This document shows positions 20,347 to 29,418 of a stretch of DNA of 64,000 nucleotides, one piece after another. Within the stretch, counting starts at the first letter, position 1, and each line of letters starts with the position of its first letter. The translations under genes were made by a program, and so were the position numbers. Origin of the DNA: Corynebacterium zhongnanshanii (GTDB taxonomy: Bacteria; Actinomycetota; Actinomycetes; Mycobacteriales; Mycobacteriaceae); the NCBI RefSeq assembly GCF_014490575.1, contig NZ_CP061033.1, positions 1,550,001 to 1,614,000 on the forward strand. Direction: 5' to 3'. Below the pieces are notes generated by a model, which worked only from the letters and a program-made list of their open reading frames with translations, did not search any database and was not told the DNA's origin.

Positions 20347-21246
20347 CTACTTCCTAGAATCCAAGAGGTTACGCAGCCACTTATCCAACGATGGCCCGTA
20401 GGTAGGATCATCCAACGCGAAATCAACACACGCGCGAATATAACCGCCCGGGTTACCCAGATCATGGCGCTTTCCATGGTGAACCAGAATATGCACCGGA
20501 TGCCCCTCGGTAATCATCAACTCAATCGCATCCGTAATCTGGATTTCGCCCCCCTTGCCTGGTTTGGTACGACGCAGGGCGTCGAATACCTGACGATCCA
20601 ACAAGTAACGACCCGTCGCAACAAAATTGGACGGAGCATCCTCCACGGCCGGCTTCTCCACCATGCCACGAACGCATTTCACGTCCTCGCGGCCGCCGTC
20701 GACCTCGTCAATGTCAAACACGCCGTAATTGGAGACATCCTCCTGCGGCACCTCGAAAGCGCACAGCACGGAGCCGCCGAACTCCTCGCGGATGGCCAGC
20801 ATCTTGTCCATCACGCCGAACGGCAGAACCAAGTCATCTGGGAGCATGACGGCAAAGCAGTCCTCATCCTCGTCCAGAGCCTCTTCGGCCAGGCTGATCG
20901 CGTGGCCCAGACCCAGCGGCTTGTCCTGAACCACGGCTTGTGGGTGAATCAGACCGTTGACGGCCTGCACCTTCTCCAGCAGGTCCAGCTTCCCGCGGGC
21001 CTCCAGGGTCTCCTCCAGCTGCTGGTCTTGGTCGAAGTGCCCCATCACGCCGGCCTTCTTCGGGGCGGTAATCACCGCCAGACGCTGTGCACCAGCCTCC
21101 GCAGCCTCCCGGGCGATCAGCTCGATTCCCGGGGTTCCCACCACTGGCAGGAGCTCCTTCGGCACCGTCTTCGTGGCAGGCAGGAAACGGGTTCCCAAGC
21201 CGGCCGCAGGAACAACAACGGTTTTTAAGCGCACAGAATCACTCAT
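20347..21246 (-). CDS. galU: UTP-glucose-1-phosphate uridylyltransferase
   Basis: 299 aa nucleotidyltransferase making UDP-glucose for trehalose, glycogen and envelope polysaccharides. N-terminal signature VVPAAGLGTRFLPATKTVPKE; later MLPDDLVLP (metal Asp), GMVEKP and GKGGEIQITDAI. ATG at 21246 is used; the frame upstream of it lacks family sequence. It heads the galU-glp-rimJ-glpR block, with 6 nt to glp. Confidence 0.95.
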   Translation of the reverse strand: MSDSVRLKTVVVPAAGLGTRFLPATKTVPKELLPVVGTPGIELIAREAAEAGAQRLAVITAPKKAGVMGHFDQDQQLEETLEARGKLDLLEKVQAVNGLIHPQAVVQDKPLGLGHAISLAEEALDEDEDCFAVMLPDDLVLPFGVMDKMLAIREEFGGSVLCAFEVPQEDVSNYGVFDIDEVDGGREDVKCVRGMVEKPAVEDAPSNFVATGRYLLDRQVFDALRRTKPGKGGEIQITDAIELMITEGHPVHILVHHGKRHDLGNPGGYIRACVDFALDDPTYGPSLDKWLRNLLDSRK

Positions 21247-21376
21247 GTTTATCGATAATACCTTTGAAGAAGGGTTCAGTGGCCGCGCACACGCTGGCTC
21301 GCTGGGGTTTTTCACACAGTGTGCTACTGCAGGGTCAGGCATAGGGCTTAGGCAGTAGGTGCGGTCGGCCGGCACC

Positions 21377-21382
21377 TACAAT
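21377..21382 (+). promoter_or_regulatory. -10 element of the 5-formyl-THF cyclo-ligase gene
   Basis: TACAAT ends 7 nt before the ATG at 21390, which would place transcription start at that ATG. No convincing -35 is visible. The nearer-upstream ATG at 21381 lies inside the -10 box, so 21390 is the preferred start. Confidence 0.45.
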
Positions 21383-21389
21383 GGCCGTC

Positions 21390-22025
21390 ATGGACAACCC
21401 CACGGACATCTCACAGGCCAAGCGCGACCTGCGCGCCTCCACCCGAGCCCGCCGCGAGAGCGTCAGCCCCGAGCAGCGCGCAGCGCGCGACCAGATGATC
21501 CAGGCACATCTGGTTGACTACCTGCGGCGACACCAGGCAGAGACGAAGCGAGAGACGCAGACGGACAGCGCCAACGCAGGACGTTCAGACGCTCCCCTGA
21601 CGGTCACCGCCTTCGTCCCCATGGACTCCGAGCCCGGTGGCCGCTGGCTGCCTGACGTCCTCCGCGCGGCGGGATTTCGCGTGATTTTGCCCCGTGTGGC
21701 CCAGAAAAATCTGGAATGGGTGCCCTACACCGGGGATTTGGAACGCAGTTCCTGGGGATTAATGGAGCCCACTGATGAAAAAATTTCTCAACCCCTCCCA
21801 GAGGTAGTTGACGTGGCCATCATCCCAGCTATTGGGCTAGATTCCGCAGGGCACAGGCTTGGCCAGGGTGGAGGTTTCTACGATCGTCAACTTGCACAAG
21901 GCAACCTGAATGTAACAAGATTAGGAATTGTTGATCAGTGGGAATTCCATACGCATGTCCCTCATGCCTCGCACGACCTCACTGTGAATACCGTCATCAC
22001 CGAACACAGCGTGTTCGAAATGTGA
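21390..22025 (+). CDS. fau: 5-formyltetrahydrofolate cyclo-ligase
   Basis: 211 aa. ATP-dependent conversion of 5-formyl-THF to 5,10-methenyl-THF. Family pattern: AKRDLRASTRARRES at the N-terminus, the substrate segment WGLMEP, and the C-terminal ATP/Mg motif GHRLGQGGGFYDRQL. An insertion of about 15 polar residues around position 50 (KRETQTDSANAGRS) is unusual. The gene is divergent from galU and followed by mscL. Confidence 0.9.
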   Translation: MDNPTDISQAKRDLRASTRARRESVSPEQRAARDQMIQAHLVDYLRRHQAETKRETQTDSANAGRSDAPLTVTAFVPMDSEPGGRWLPDVLRAAGFRVILPRVAQKNLEWVPYTGDLERSSWGLMEPTDEKISQPLPEVVDVAIIPAIGLDSAGHRLGQGGGFYDRQLAQGNLNVTRLGIVDQWEFHTHVPHASHDLTVNTVITEHSVFEM

Positions 22026-22077
22026 AAAGCACCACATTTTTCTTTTTATTTACTCTCCTGAAAGGGACTATTTTTCC

Positions 22078-22554
22078 ATGCTTAAGGGATTCAAGGACTT
22101 CATCCTACGCGGCAACGTGATCGAGCTCGGCGTTGCCGTGGTCATGGCATCCGCATTCGGTGCAGTTGTCACCTCCTTCACCGAAGGCATCATCGACCCA
22201 CTGCTGGCCGCTGTGGGTGGCCCAGAATCCATCGGTCTTGGCTTCCACCTGCGCCCAGGTAACGACGCCACCTTCATCAACTTGGGCTCCATCATCACCG
22301 CCACGATCACCTTCCTGATCACCGCCGCTGTGATCTACTTCGTGCTGATCCTGCCGATGAACAAGGCCACCGAGCTGGCAGCTCGCCGCAAGGGCATCGA
22401 CGCTGAAGAGGTTTCCGAGGCCAGCGAAGTTGAGTTGCTGGTGGAGATCCGCGACCTGCTGCGTGCCCAGCAGGGCCTGGAGACCGACGGTTTCCGTCCA
22501 CTGGACGACGACCAGCCTAAGGCTGGCGAGCAGGGCGGCAAGCACTCCATCTAA
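22078..22554 (+). CDS. mscL: large-conductance mechanosensitive channel
   Basis: 158 aa. The N-terminal pattern MLKGFKDFILRGNVIELGVAVVMASAFGAVV is the amphipathic helix and pore-lining TM1 of MscL. TM2 follows (TFLITAAVIYFVLILPMN), then the charged cytoplasmic helix bundle. It opens at high membrane tension to release solutes on hypo-osmotic shock, complementing the osmolyte importer in this window. A clear terminator follows. Confidence 0.95.
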   Translation: MLKGFKDFILRGNVIELGVAVVMASAFGAVVTSFTEGIIDPLLAAVGGPESIGLGFHLRPGNDATFINLGSIITATITFLITAAVIYFVLILPMNKATELAARRKGIDAEEVSEASEVELLVEIRDLLRAQQGLETDGFRPLDDDQPKAGEQGGKHSI

Positions 22555-22610
22555 GTGCGAGTGGATCCTCCCCAGTGGGGAGGCCGCTGCTCCTCCCAAA
22601 ACTCAGCATC

Positions 22611-22640
22611 AAAGCCCCCGCCCTCGGTGCGGGGGCTTTT
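22611..22640 (+). terminator. rho-independent terminator after mscL
   Basis: AAAGCCCCCGC, loop CCTCGGT, GCGGGGGCTTTT: a strong GC stem ending in a T run. The A run at its other end lets it also act on minus-strand transcription from moaB. Confidence 0.85.
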
Positions 22641-22789
22641 CGCATATCCGGTGGGCTCAGAAGCATGCTGCTTGCCTAGGACCCCGAAGCGCCGGCGCCT
22701 GGTCCTCGGCCGGTCCCCCTGCGCTGCGTCACCCCGGCTCCGGTCCCCCTCCGCCCTGTCGCCCGCAGCGCCGCGTGAGCCTCCCGTCA

Positions 22790-23422
22790 TCAGGAGGACC
22801 GATTCATGTCCGCCACCACGTGACGCACCAACGGCCCCAAGGCCGCCATGCCATCACGGATCGCGGAACGGGTACTGGCGATGTTCACCACCACCGTGGA
22901 GCCTGCCACCCCGGACACTCCGCGGGACAGCCCTGCCTCCAGGGAGTTCGCCGCCAGGCCGGAGGAACGCAGCGCTTCACTGATTCCCGGGATCTTCCGA
23001 TCCAGCTCCGCACGGGTAGCTTCCGGGGTTTTATCGCGGGGCCCATGCCCGGTTCCACCGACCGTCACCACCAGGTCCGTTCCGCCAACCACGGCCGTTT
23101 GGATCGCCTGGCGGATCGCCGGTTTGCGGGAGGGAACCGTCACGACGGCGTCGACACGAAAATCATCTTCAGCCAGCAACTCCGCAACCAGTTCCCCCGC
23201 ACCGGTTTCGTCAGTTTGTTTGTCGGTAACGATCACGACCATCGCATGCAGCAACATCCGCTGATTATCGGAGCGGGTGCGCTGCTGGGCGTCGAGCGTA
23301 TGAAACAGACTATCGTCCGGCTCCGGAATGTCGTCGACGTGGCTCTCCTGCAGGTTCGCCCGCAGGTTCTCCATGTCTTCCAGGCTTTGGAGTTCTGACC
23401 TGCCCTTATTTCTATGTGGCAC
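22790..23422 (-). CDS. moaB: MogA/MoaB family molybdenum cofactor protein
   Basis: 210 aa. A roughly 50-residue polar N-terminal extension precedes the MoCF domain (MVVIVTDKQTDETGAG). The nucleotide/pterin loop is TVGGTGHGPRDKTPEAT, and SRGVSGVAGSTVVVN follows. MogA/MoaB members adenylylate molybdopterin. It corresponds in position to M. tuberculosis moaB2 (Rv0984), next to mscL and pepD. No other molybdenum cofactor genes are present here except the Glp paralogue. Start GTG at 23422; an ATG at 23374 is an alternative. Confidence 0.82.
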   Translation of the reverse strand: MPHRNKGRSELQSLEDMENLRANLQESHVDDIPEPDDSLFHTLDAQQRTRSDNQRMLLHAMVVIVTDKQTDETGAGELVAELLAEDDFRVDAVVTVPSRKPAIRQAIQTAVVGGTDLVVTVGGTGHGPRDKTPEATRAELDRKIPGISEALRSSGLAANSLEAGLSRGVSGVAGSTVVVNIASTRSAIRDGMAALGPLVRHVVADMNRSS

Positions 23423-23518
23423 TGTGCTTCAAATCTCTTTCTTCACAGAAGGTGGACGGTGTGTTGGTATCTCTACCTATGATCACACCGTAACGTGTCC
23501 CGCGCATAGTTTATAGCC

Positions 23519-23546
23519 AAAAAAGTGGGATTCCCGGTGGGATCCC
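23519..23546 (-). terminator. rho-independent terminator after the HtrA-type protease gene
   Basis: On the minus strand GGGATCCC pairs with GGG-A-ATCCC (one bulge) and runs into AC then six T residues. Confidence 0.7.
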
Positions 23547-23554
23547 GCGTGGGG

Positions 23555-24883
23555 TTACTCCGCGGCCAGGGTCACCTCCACGGTCCGCTCGTCCCCGCCG
23601 CCCTTCGGGCGCAGCGTGAGCGTCACCGTGTCGCCCACGTTGTAGGAACGGATCGCGGCAATCAGGCCCACACCACTTTCCACAATCCGGTCGTTGACCT
23701 TGGTGACCACGTCGCCGTCTTTCACGCCGGCCTTCTCGGCCGGGCTGCCGCTCATCACCTGGGCGATCTCCGCGCCCGCCATGTCGCTCACGGTATTGAC
23801 CTGGGCACCGATGACCGGCTTCGTCACCTTGCCCTCGTCGATGAGCTGCCGGGAAATCTTCTGCGCCTGGTTCGACGGAATCGCAAAGCCCAGGCCGATC
23901 GAGCCTGCGGTATCGCTGGATCCGGAGCCAAGGCTGGCGATGACCGACGGGATGCCCACCAGCTCGCCATTCATGTTGACCAGCGCGCCACCGGAGTTAC
24001 CCGGGTTGATGGCGGCATCCGTCTGAATGGCATCGATCAGGGAACCCTCGCCGCCGCGCTCACCCGCGGCCTGCACGGGGCGATTCTTCGCGGAGACGAT
24101 ACCGCTGGTCACCGTGGCGCTTAAGCCCAGCGGCGAGCCCACGGCCACGACCGCCTGCCCCACCTGCACGTCATCGGAGTTGCCGATGGCGATGGGCTGC
24201 AGATCGTTGGCGCCGTCTGCCTTAATCACCGCAATGTCCGACGCCGGGTCCGTCGCCACCACCGTCGCCGGGAGGGTGCGGCCGTCGTTGGTGAGCACCT
24301 CGATCTTGGAGCGACCCCGCTCCGCCCCGTCCACCACGTGGTTGTTGGTCATGATGAGGCCGTCGTTGCTGATGATCGAGCCGGAGCCCTCCCCCTCCGA
24401 CCGCGGCGTGGCCACGCGAATGGACACCACCGACGGCAGCACCTTCTGCGCCACGGCCTCGACCGTGCCGTCTGCCACCTCACGCGGGGTGGTGTGGCTT
24501 GCGTTTTCCGTGCGGTTCAGGCTGGTGTTGCTGCTGGAGAAACTGCTGGTGTTCCCCGTTTCCTTCAGCACGACCGCCGTTGTTCCCGACGCCAACACCG
24601 CGCCTGCCAACAGCATCGCCGCCAAGGCACCGGTGGACCAGCGCTTGGGTTCCTTGGTGGCCGCCTGTGAAGGCTGGATGTGCGGGGCGGCCGGCTGGCC
24701 GTGCTGGCCGGCAGCTTGGGCTTGCTGGCCTTGAGGATAGCCAGGCTCGGCACCCAGGTTCATGCTCTGGGTCTGTGCGTTGGCTCGCTGAGTGCTGCCC
24801 ATGGAAAAATCGGGTGCCCCTTTCATCGGACCCCCGGAGGATTCTTGTCCTGATTCTGGATTGAAAGACGGTTGATTATCCAT
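23555..24883 (-). CDS. pepD: HtrA/DegP-type serine protease (PepD)
   Basis: 442 aa membrane-anchored S1C protease for envelope protein quality control. A Gln/Pro-rich cytoplasmic N-terminus (about 1-80) is followed by one membrane helix (AALAAMLLAGAVLASGTTAVV). The catalytic triad is visible as NNHVVDG (His), SDIAVIKAD (Asp) and NPGNSGGAL (Ser). A C-terminal PDZ domain spans about residues 345-440. It lies directly downstream of mprAB, as in M. tuberculosis (Rv0981-Rv0983), where MprA controls pepD. Confidence 0.92.
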   Translation of the reverse strand: MDNQPSFNPESGQESSGGPMKGAPDFSMGSTQRANAQTQSMNLGAEPGYPQGQQAQAAGQHGQPAAPHIQPSQAATKEPKRWSTGALAAMLLAGAVLASGTTAVVLKETGNTSSFSSSNTSLNRTENASHTTPREVADGTVEAVAQKVLPSVVSIRVATPRSEGEGSGSIISNDGLIMTNNHVVDGAERGRSKIEVLTNDGRTLPATVVATDPASDIAVIKADGANDLQPIAIGNSDDVQVGQAVVAVGSPLGLSATVTSGIVSAKNRPVQAAGERGGEGSLIDAIQTDAAINPGNSGGALVNMNGELVGIPSVIASLGSGSSDTAGSIGLGFAIPSNQAQKISRQLIDEGKVTKPVIGAQVNTVSDMAGAEIAQVMSGSPAEKAGVKDGDVVTKVNDRIVESGVGLIAAIRSYNVGDTVTLTLRPKGGGDERTVEVTLAAE

Positions 24884-24974
24884 AATTCACAGCCTTCGTG
24901 TGTGTACTAATCTTTTGAACGTTCACTAGGATGCGCCCCGAACCTGGGAGGAGCCCACATTCGGTGCTGGCAGG

Positions 24975-26579
24975 TCATTCTTTACTTCTTTGAAATTTCC
25001 TGTGAGCTTTCTCAATCCTCATAACGGTAGATTGACAGCTTGGACCATTTACCCCCCCCCCCGGAGCATCCGGGTCCTCGCGGGAGTCACAGGGGTGCGC
25101 TGGCAACAATACGCGCATCAGGGCGCCGCCGTCATCCGACTCGTCAGCGATAATCATTCCCCCGTGCTTATCGATGACTTGCTTCACGATGGCCAGGCCC
25201 AGGCCGGAACCGGGTTGGGAGCGCGCTTCGATGGAGCGGTAGAAGCGGTCAAAGACGTGGATGCGATCTGCCTCGGCAATGCCAGGACCCGAGTCCGCGA
25301 TGCGGATTTCCAGTGTTCGGGCGCAGTCTTGATCCTTAGCGGTAGCCTCGAGTGGTTGCGGCACTTCTTCCATCCACACCCGCACCACGCCATCGTGTGG
25401 GCTCCATTTTGCGGCGTTATCCATCAAATTGGTGAACGCGCGGCTTAAGGAAAAGTGATCTCCCGTCATGCACCACGGCAACAAATGCATATGGAATTCC
25501 ACGTCCGGACGGCGGCGTTGAATGCGTTCCAACACGGAGAAGAAAATCTCGTCGAGTTCGACTTCCTCCATTGAGGAATGCTCGGCGCTTCCGCTATCTT
25601 CGCGGGCCAGGTCCACCAGATCGCCAATGAGGGAGCTCATTTCATTAATCTGGCCGATCACATCTTTTTCCAGAGAGCGAACTTCTTCTTCGTCCAGCTT
25701 TGGAGCGCCCGGTTTCGACAATTGCATGAGCAATTCCATGTTGGTCCGCAAGGAAGTCAGCGGTGTTTTGAGCTCATGCGAGGCATCGGCAACAAGGTTT
25801 TTCTGCTTGCTTTCCGCAGATTGCAACGCATTCATCATGCGGTTATAGGACACGGTCAGCGCGCCCAGCTCGTCGTGGGTGTGCACGGGAATCTCCCGCA
25901 GCTCACCGGTCTCTGTCACGCGGTCCACGGCTCGCCGCAAGCGGTTGATCGGCTGAACGCCCGCGGAGGCCACCACCACGCCGGTGATGATGGCGCCCAC
26001 GGCACCCGTGATCGCCAGCAACACCAGCACCAGAGCCAAGGAATCCAGCGGGTCCTTCACCATCGAGGTGGGCTGGGACACCACGATCACCGTGCCGGTC
26101 CCCTGACGCAGGGTGTACATCCGCTCACCCTCGAAGTCCTCGAAGGAAAATGGCTTGTCGCCCTGGAGCACGGAAATGGCCCCTGGACCCACAAGATCGT
26201 AAAATGTGGACGGCTCAATGCCTGAAGCGGTGACGGTGCCCGGAACCACCATCACCTTGAAGTTATTGACTTCCTCGTCAAAGCTGGGGGTGAAAACGCC
26301 AGCGGTGTCCTCCGCGCGGCGAACCAGACTACCGGGCGAATCGTCCTCCGCCAGCGCGTGCGCCTGCGTTTGCAGACTGCGATCCTGGCTCTGGTACATC
26401 ACGGTACTCACGCTGGTGTAGGCAGCCACCGTGATGATTGCGATGGACGCGATCACCACGATTGCGGTCAACGCCGTCAATCGTCCGCGCAAGGACATGC
26501 CTTGGAACAGCGAGGGGCGGTCATCCTCGCTGAAAACGCCTCTATCATCCGGGGAGTCGGACAGCCTACGCAGAATCAC
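24975..26579 (-). CDS. mprB: envelope-stress sensor histidine kinase (MprB type)
   Basis: 534 aa. TM1 at about residues 36-55, an extracytoplasmic sensor region, TM2 about 175-200 and a HAMP domain. HisKA carries [12 protein letters not shown] with the phosphorylated His. The ATPase boxes are [24 protein letters not shown] and GSGLGLAIV. The GTG start overlaps the mprA stop (GTGA), so the pair is coupled. The catalytic core ends near residue 500. The last roughly 28 residues are read through an 11-base poly-G tract at 25052-25062 and have no family character. Confidence 0.92.
   Translation of the reverse strand: MILRRLSDSPDDRGVFSEDDRPSLFQGMSLRGRLTALTAIVVIASIAIITVAAYTSVSTVMYQSQDRSLQTQAHALAEDDSPGSLVRRAEDTAGVFTPSFDEEVNNFKVMVVPGTVTASGIEPSTFYDLVGPGAISVLQGDKPFSFEDFEGERMYTLRQGTGTVIVVSQPTSMVKDPLDSLALVLVLLAITGAVGAIITGVVVASAGVQPINRLRRAVDRVTETGELREIPVHTHDELGALTVSYNRMMNALQSAESKQKNLVADASHELKTPLTSLRTNMELLMQLSKPGAPKLDEEEVRSLEKDVIGQINEMSSLIGDLVDLAREDSGSAEHSSMEEVELDEIFFSVLERIQRRRPDVEFHMHLLPWCMTGDHFSLSRAFTNLMDNAAKWSPHDGVVRVWMEEVPQPLEATAKDQDCARTLEIRIADSGPGIAEADRIHVFDRFYRSIEARSQPGSGLGLAIVKQVIDKHGGMIIADESDDGGALMRVLLPAHPCDSREDPDAPGGGVNGPSCQSTVMRIEKAHRKFQRSKE
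25052..25062 (-). repeat. 11-bp poly-G (coding strand) tract in mprB
   Basis: Eleven consecutive C on the plus strand, reading CCG GGG GGG GGG GTA in mprB. Losing one G gives TAA immediately after the tract. Gaining one gives a different tail of about 14 residues before a stop. Homopolymers of this length are prone to slippage in vivo and to sequencing error. Confidence 0.9.
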
Positions 26580-27265
26580 GGCGTTTCCCGCAGGACATAA
26601 CCCACGCCACGGACAGTATGGATCAGGCGTGGCTCGCCATCCCGTTCCGTCTTACGACGCAGGTAACCGATGTACACCTCCAGCGCGTTGCCGGAGGTAG
26701 GGAAATCGTAGCCCCACACCTCTTCCAAAATGGTTGTACGGGACATCACCTTATTGGGATGCAGCAACAGCAGCTCCAACAAAGCGAACTCCGTGCGAGT
26801 GAGGCTAATCGAGCGGCCGCCACGACGAACATCGCGGGTCTCCGGGTTCAACACCAAATCGGCGAACTCCAAAGGCCCTCGAGTTTTGACCGCCTCATGG
26901 ACACGAGAAGAGCGTCGGATTAATGAACGGGTACGCGCAAGCAGTTCCTCTAACGCAAACGGTTTAGGAAGATAATCGTCAGCTCCGGCGTCCAGGCCGG
27001 CCACGCGTTCGGACACGGCGTCGCGGGCAGTCAACAATAAAATAGGGAGATCATCACCATCACTACGCAGCTCGCGGCAGACCTGAAGCCCATCCAGCTT
27101 CGGCATCATCACATCCAAGATGGCGAGGTCAGGATGCTCTTCCTCGATCATGGCCAGAGCCTCTTCACCATCCGTGGCCAGCACCACGTCATAACCATTA
27201 AAGCTGAGCGACCGGCGAAGAGAGTCGCGTACCGCCTGATCGTCATCAACAACAAGTATTTTCAT
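26576..27265 (-). CDS. mprA: response regulator (MprA type, OmpR family)
   Basis: 229 aa. The receiver domain has the acidic pair VVDDD, phospho-acceptor Asp in [13 protein letters not shown], and the conserved Lys in YLPKPF. The OmpR winged-helix DNA-binding domain (about 130-229) ends in the family pattern [17 protein letters not shown] at 27265 is used; a longer frame to 27316 runs into the rpmF terminator and is not conserved. Cognate to mprB, with which it overlaps by 4 nt. Confidence 0.93.
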   Translation of the reverse strand: MKILVVDDDQAVRDSLRRSLSFNGYDVVLATDGEEALAMIEEEHPDLAILDVMMPKLDGLQVCRELRSDGDDLPILLLTARDAVSERVAGLDAGADDYLPKPFALEELLARTRSLIRRSSRVHEAVKTRGPLEFADLVLNPETRDVRRGGRSISLTRTEFALLELLLLHPNKVMSRTTILEEVWGYDFPTSGNALEVYIGYLRRKTERDGEPRLIHTVRGVGYVLRETP

Positions 27266-27295
27266 AAGGGCTATTGTGCCTGCCTTTCGGACAAT

Positions 27296-27330
27296 AAAAA
27301 AGGGAGACACCCTCACAGGGGCATCTCCCT
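27296..27330 (-). terminator. rho-independent terminator of the rpmE2-rpmF unit
   Basis: On the minus strand AGGGAGA pairs with TCTCCCT around an inner GC-rich stem, then TTTTTT. It separates the ribosomal protein unit from mprA. Confidence 0.75.
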
Positions 27331-27369
27331 CGTACGCTGTGTCGCAACCGAGCCGCGACGGACAGGAAA

Positions 27370-27537
27370 TTAATCCAGCTCAACAAGGCCGAGCTGTGCG
27401 GCCTTCACCAGACGACGTGGGATCTGAACGTCCTGGCCGTTGATCTTTACATTCTGCAGAGCAACGTTGTCGGACTTCCACTGGGAACGACGGGAGTGGG
27501 TGTTCGCACGGGACATGCGACGCTTTGGAACTGCCAT
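27370..27537 (-). CDS. rpmF: 50S ribosomal protein L32
   Basis: 55 aa. Begins [19 protein letters not shown], the L32 signature. The usual zinc-binding Cys pairs are absent, so this is the Cys-free form. It lies 48 nt downstream of rpmE2 and is followed by a terminator. Confidence 0.93.
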   Translation of the reverse strand: MAVPKRRMSRANTHSRRSQWKSDNVALQNVKINGQDVQIPRRLVKAAQLGLVELD

Positions 27538-27585
27538 GGCTTCTTGCCTCCTCTAAGAGTGCGGTGTTGGGGTTTTAAGAGTTGA

Positions 27586-27846
27586 TTAGCGCTTACGACG
27601 CGCCAGGTTTCCGTAACGACGCTGGAACTTCTCCACGCGACCTGCGGTGTCCATCACACGCTGAGCGCCGGTCCAGAATGGGTGGGACTCGCTGGTGACG
27701 TCCACCACGATCAGTGGGTACTCCTTGCCGTCTTCCCACTCAACAGTGCGGTCAGAGGTAGCGGTAGAACGGGTCAGGAACTGGTGACCAGTGCTGGCGT
27801 CCTTGAAGACGACGTAGTGGTAATCCGGGTGGATATCCTTCTTCAT
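27586..27846 (-). CDS. rpmE2: 50S ribosomal protein L31 type B
   Basis: 86 aa. [28 protein letters not shown] and the insertion-bearing C-terminus mark the type B (zinc-free) L31; there are no cysteines. Type B L31 usually replaces the zinc form during zinc limitation, though in some species it is the only copy. It is divergent from rpmB-rpmG-rpsN-rpsR, which also encode zinc-free forms. Confidence 0.93.
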   Translation of the reverse strand: MKKDIHPDYHYVVFKDASTGHQFLTRSTATSDRTVEWEDGKEYPLIVVDVTSESHPFWTGAQRVMDTAGRVEKFQRRYGNLARRKR

Positions 27847-28277
27847 TGTTATTCCCTAAAGGTTTGTCAACGGGTCGGTCCTTGGAACGTGTGTCAGAGG
27901 TACTGCACTGCGTACCAGGTGCTGTATGCCAGGTACTGTGCGAGAGCCCCGCCGCAGTCCAAGGTCGTGCCCGAGTTGGGGTGAAAACATGTACAAGCGG
28001 GATATTCTAGCGGATCCGGGGGCGTTTAGGAAATCCTTCCAGGAGTGGCGCTCAACGGTTCTGGCGGAGTTCCACGAACGAACGACGCAAAAAATGCGCC
28101 GCAATTAGGACTTTGGTGGGCTCCTAAGGTAGTGTTGTCCTCTGCTGTTGTCTAGTAAACGTCATTGCCAGGCACACACGCAGGTCGAGCATGTTTTCTA
28201 GCGGACTGTCTACCCGTCTACGAAACACTCGCTGGCGTGAGTATGTATTACGCGTGCAGGGCAGAAGGAGAAAACCC
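27847..28277. other. intergenic region between divergent ribosomal protein units
   Basis: 431 bp. It holds three copies of AGGTRCTG on the plus strand (27898, 27917, 27931), the last two within CCAGGTRCTGT, plus GGTAC/GTACC arms around 27899-27916. A 39-codon frame at 27989-28108 has a weak GGGG ribosome site and no recognisable family. GGCAGAAGGAG lies just ahead of rpmB. No AT-rich palindrome of the Zur type is visible. Confidence 0.5.
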
Positions 28278-28514
28278 ATGTCGGCATATTGCCAGGTCAC
28301 GGGACGCAAGCCAGGTTTTGGCAAGACTGTGTCTCACTCGCACCGCCGCACGAGCCGTCGCTGGAACCCTAATATCCAGCGTCGTTCGTTCTACCTGCCT
28401 TCCGAGGGACGCACGATCACCTTGAACGTGTCCACGAAGGGCCTGAAGACCATCGACCGTGATGGCATCGAATCCGTCGTTGCCAAGATCCGAGCCCGTG
28501 GGGAGAAGATCTAA
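28278..28514 (+). CDS. rpmB: 50S ribosomal protein L28
   Basis: 78 aa. [28 protein letters not shown] is the L28 N-terminus. It has a single Cys, not the paired CxxC ribbons of the zinc form. AAGGAG precedes the start by 8 nt. First gene of rpmB-rpmG-rpsN-rpsR, with 3 nt to rpmG. Confidence 0.95.
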   Translation: MSAYCQVTGRKPGFGKTVSHSHRRTSRRWNPNIQRRSFYLPSEGRTITLNVSTKGLKTIDRDGIESVVAKIRARGEKI

Positions 28515-28517
28515 AAA

Positions 28518-28682
28518 ATGGCACGTAACGATATTCGCCCAATTATCAAGCTGAAGTCTACGGCTGGCACCGGTTACACCTACGTCACCCGTAAGAACAA
28601 GCGCAATAACCCGGACCGTATGACCCTGAAGAAGTACGATCCGATTGCCCGCAAGCACGTCGAATTCCGCGAGGAGCGATAA
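28518..28682 (+). CDS. rpmG: 50S ribosomal protein L33
   Basis: 54 aa. [22 protein letters not shown] and the tail [15 protein letters not shown] identify L33. The Cys-free form has no zinc ribbon. It is separated by 3 nt from both rpmB and rpsN. Confidence 0.95.
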   Translation: MARNDIRPIIKLKSTAGTGYTYVTRKNKRNNPDRMTLKKYDPIARKHVEFREER

Positions 28683-28685
28683 TTT

Positions 28686-28991
28686 ATGGCTAAGAAGTCC
28701 ATGATCGCTAAGAACGAGCAGCGCAAGGAAATTGTCGCCCGTTACGCGGAGCGTCGCGCTGAGCTCAAGAAGATCATCAAGAACCCGAACACCTCCGACG
28801 AGGACCGCATGGAGGCACAGTGGGAGCTGAACCGTCAGCCTCGCAACGCTTCCCCAGTCCGCGTTCGTAACCGTGACGCTGCCGATGGCCGCCCACGCGG
28901 TTACCTGCGTAAGTTCGGTCTATCCCGCGTTCGCGTCCGTCAGATGGCTCACCGTGGTGAGCTGCCGGGCGTCCGCAAGTCCAGCTGGTAA
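28686..28991 (+). CDS. rpsN: 30S ribosomal protein S14 (zinc-independent type)
   Basis: 101 aa long form of S14. The [17 protein letters not shown] core replaces the CxxC ribbon of the 61-aa zinc form, and LAHRGELPG appears as MAHRGELPG. Third gene of the unit. Confidence 0.95.
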   Translation: MAKKSMIAKNEQRKEIVARYAERRAELKKIIKNPNTSDEDRMEAQWELNRQPRNASPVRVRNRDAADGRPRGYLRKFGLSRVRVRQMAHRGELPGVRKSSW

Positions 28992-29006
28992 AGGGAGGCT
29001 CACACA

Positions 29007-29255
29007 ATGAAGCGCACCAACATCAAGAAGGCGCGGATCGAGCAGTCCCGTCGCCCCAAGAAGAACCCTCTCAAGGCCGAAGGCATTGAGACGGTTGACT
29101 ACAAGAACTACGCTCTGCTGCGTAAGTTCATCTCCGACCGCGGCAAGATCCGTTCCCGCCGCGTCACCGGTCTCACCCCAAAGCAGCAGCGTGAGGTTGC
29201 TACCGCAATCAAGAACGCACGTGAGATGGCTCTGCTGCCATTCCACAGCCGCTGA
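29007..29255 (+). CDS. rpsR: 30S ribosomal protein S18
   Basis: 82 aa. The core [25 protein letters not shown] and [13 protein letters not shown] are diagnostic of S18. No Cys. It closes the four-gene unit and is followed by a strong terminator. Confidence 0.95.
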   Translation: MKRTNIKKARIEQSRRPKKNPLKAEGIETVDYKNYALLRKFISDRGKIRSRRVTGLTPKQQREVATAIKNAREMALLPFHSR

Positions 29256-29310
29256 TAGGCTCGAGGCCTTCATACCGGGCATCTCCCCGGTAGACGTTTA
29301 ACAGACACGG

Positions 29311-29349
29311 AAAACCCACCTTCTTTTGTCTAAAGAAGGTGGGTTTTTT
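29311..29349 (+). terminator. rho-independent terminator after rpsR
   Basis: A 16-bp stem (AAAACCCACCTTCTTT with its complement) and a 5-nt loop TGTCT, ending in TTTTTT. Confidence 0.9.
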
Positions 29350-29418
29350 GTATGCAAAATAGTGTGAGAGATGATACAAATAAGTAAAGGCTCACCTCAA
29401 CATAGAAAAATATAACTT

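Noticed and set aside
27847..27880. TTGACA on the minus strand just upstream of rpmE2
   Set aside because: A -10 at normal spacing would fall on the rpmE2 start codon, and no TANANT element is there.
27989..28108. 39-codon frame upstream of rpmB
   Set aside because: Only a weak GGGG ribosome site, no known family, and no sign of conservation available; mentioned in the intergenic entry only.
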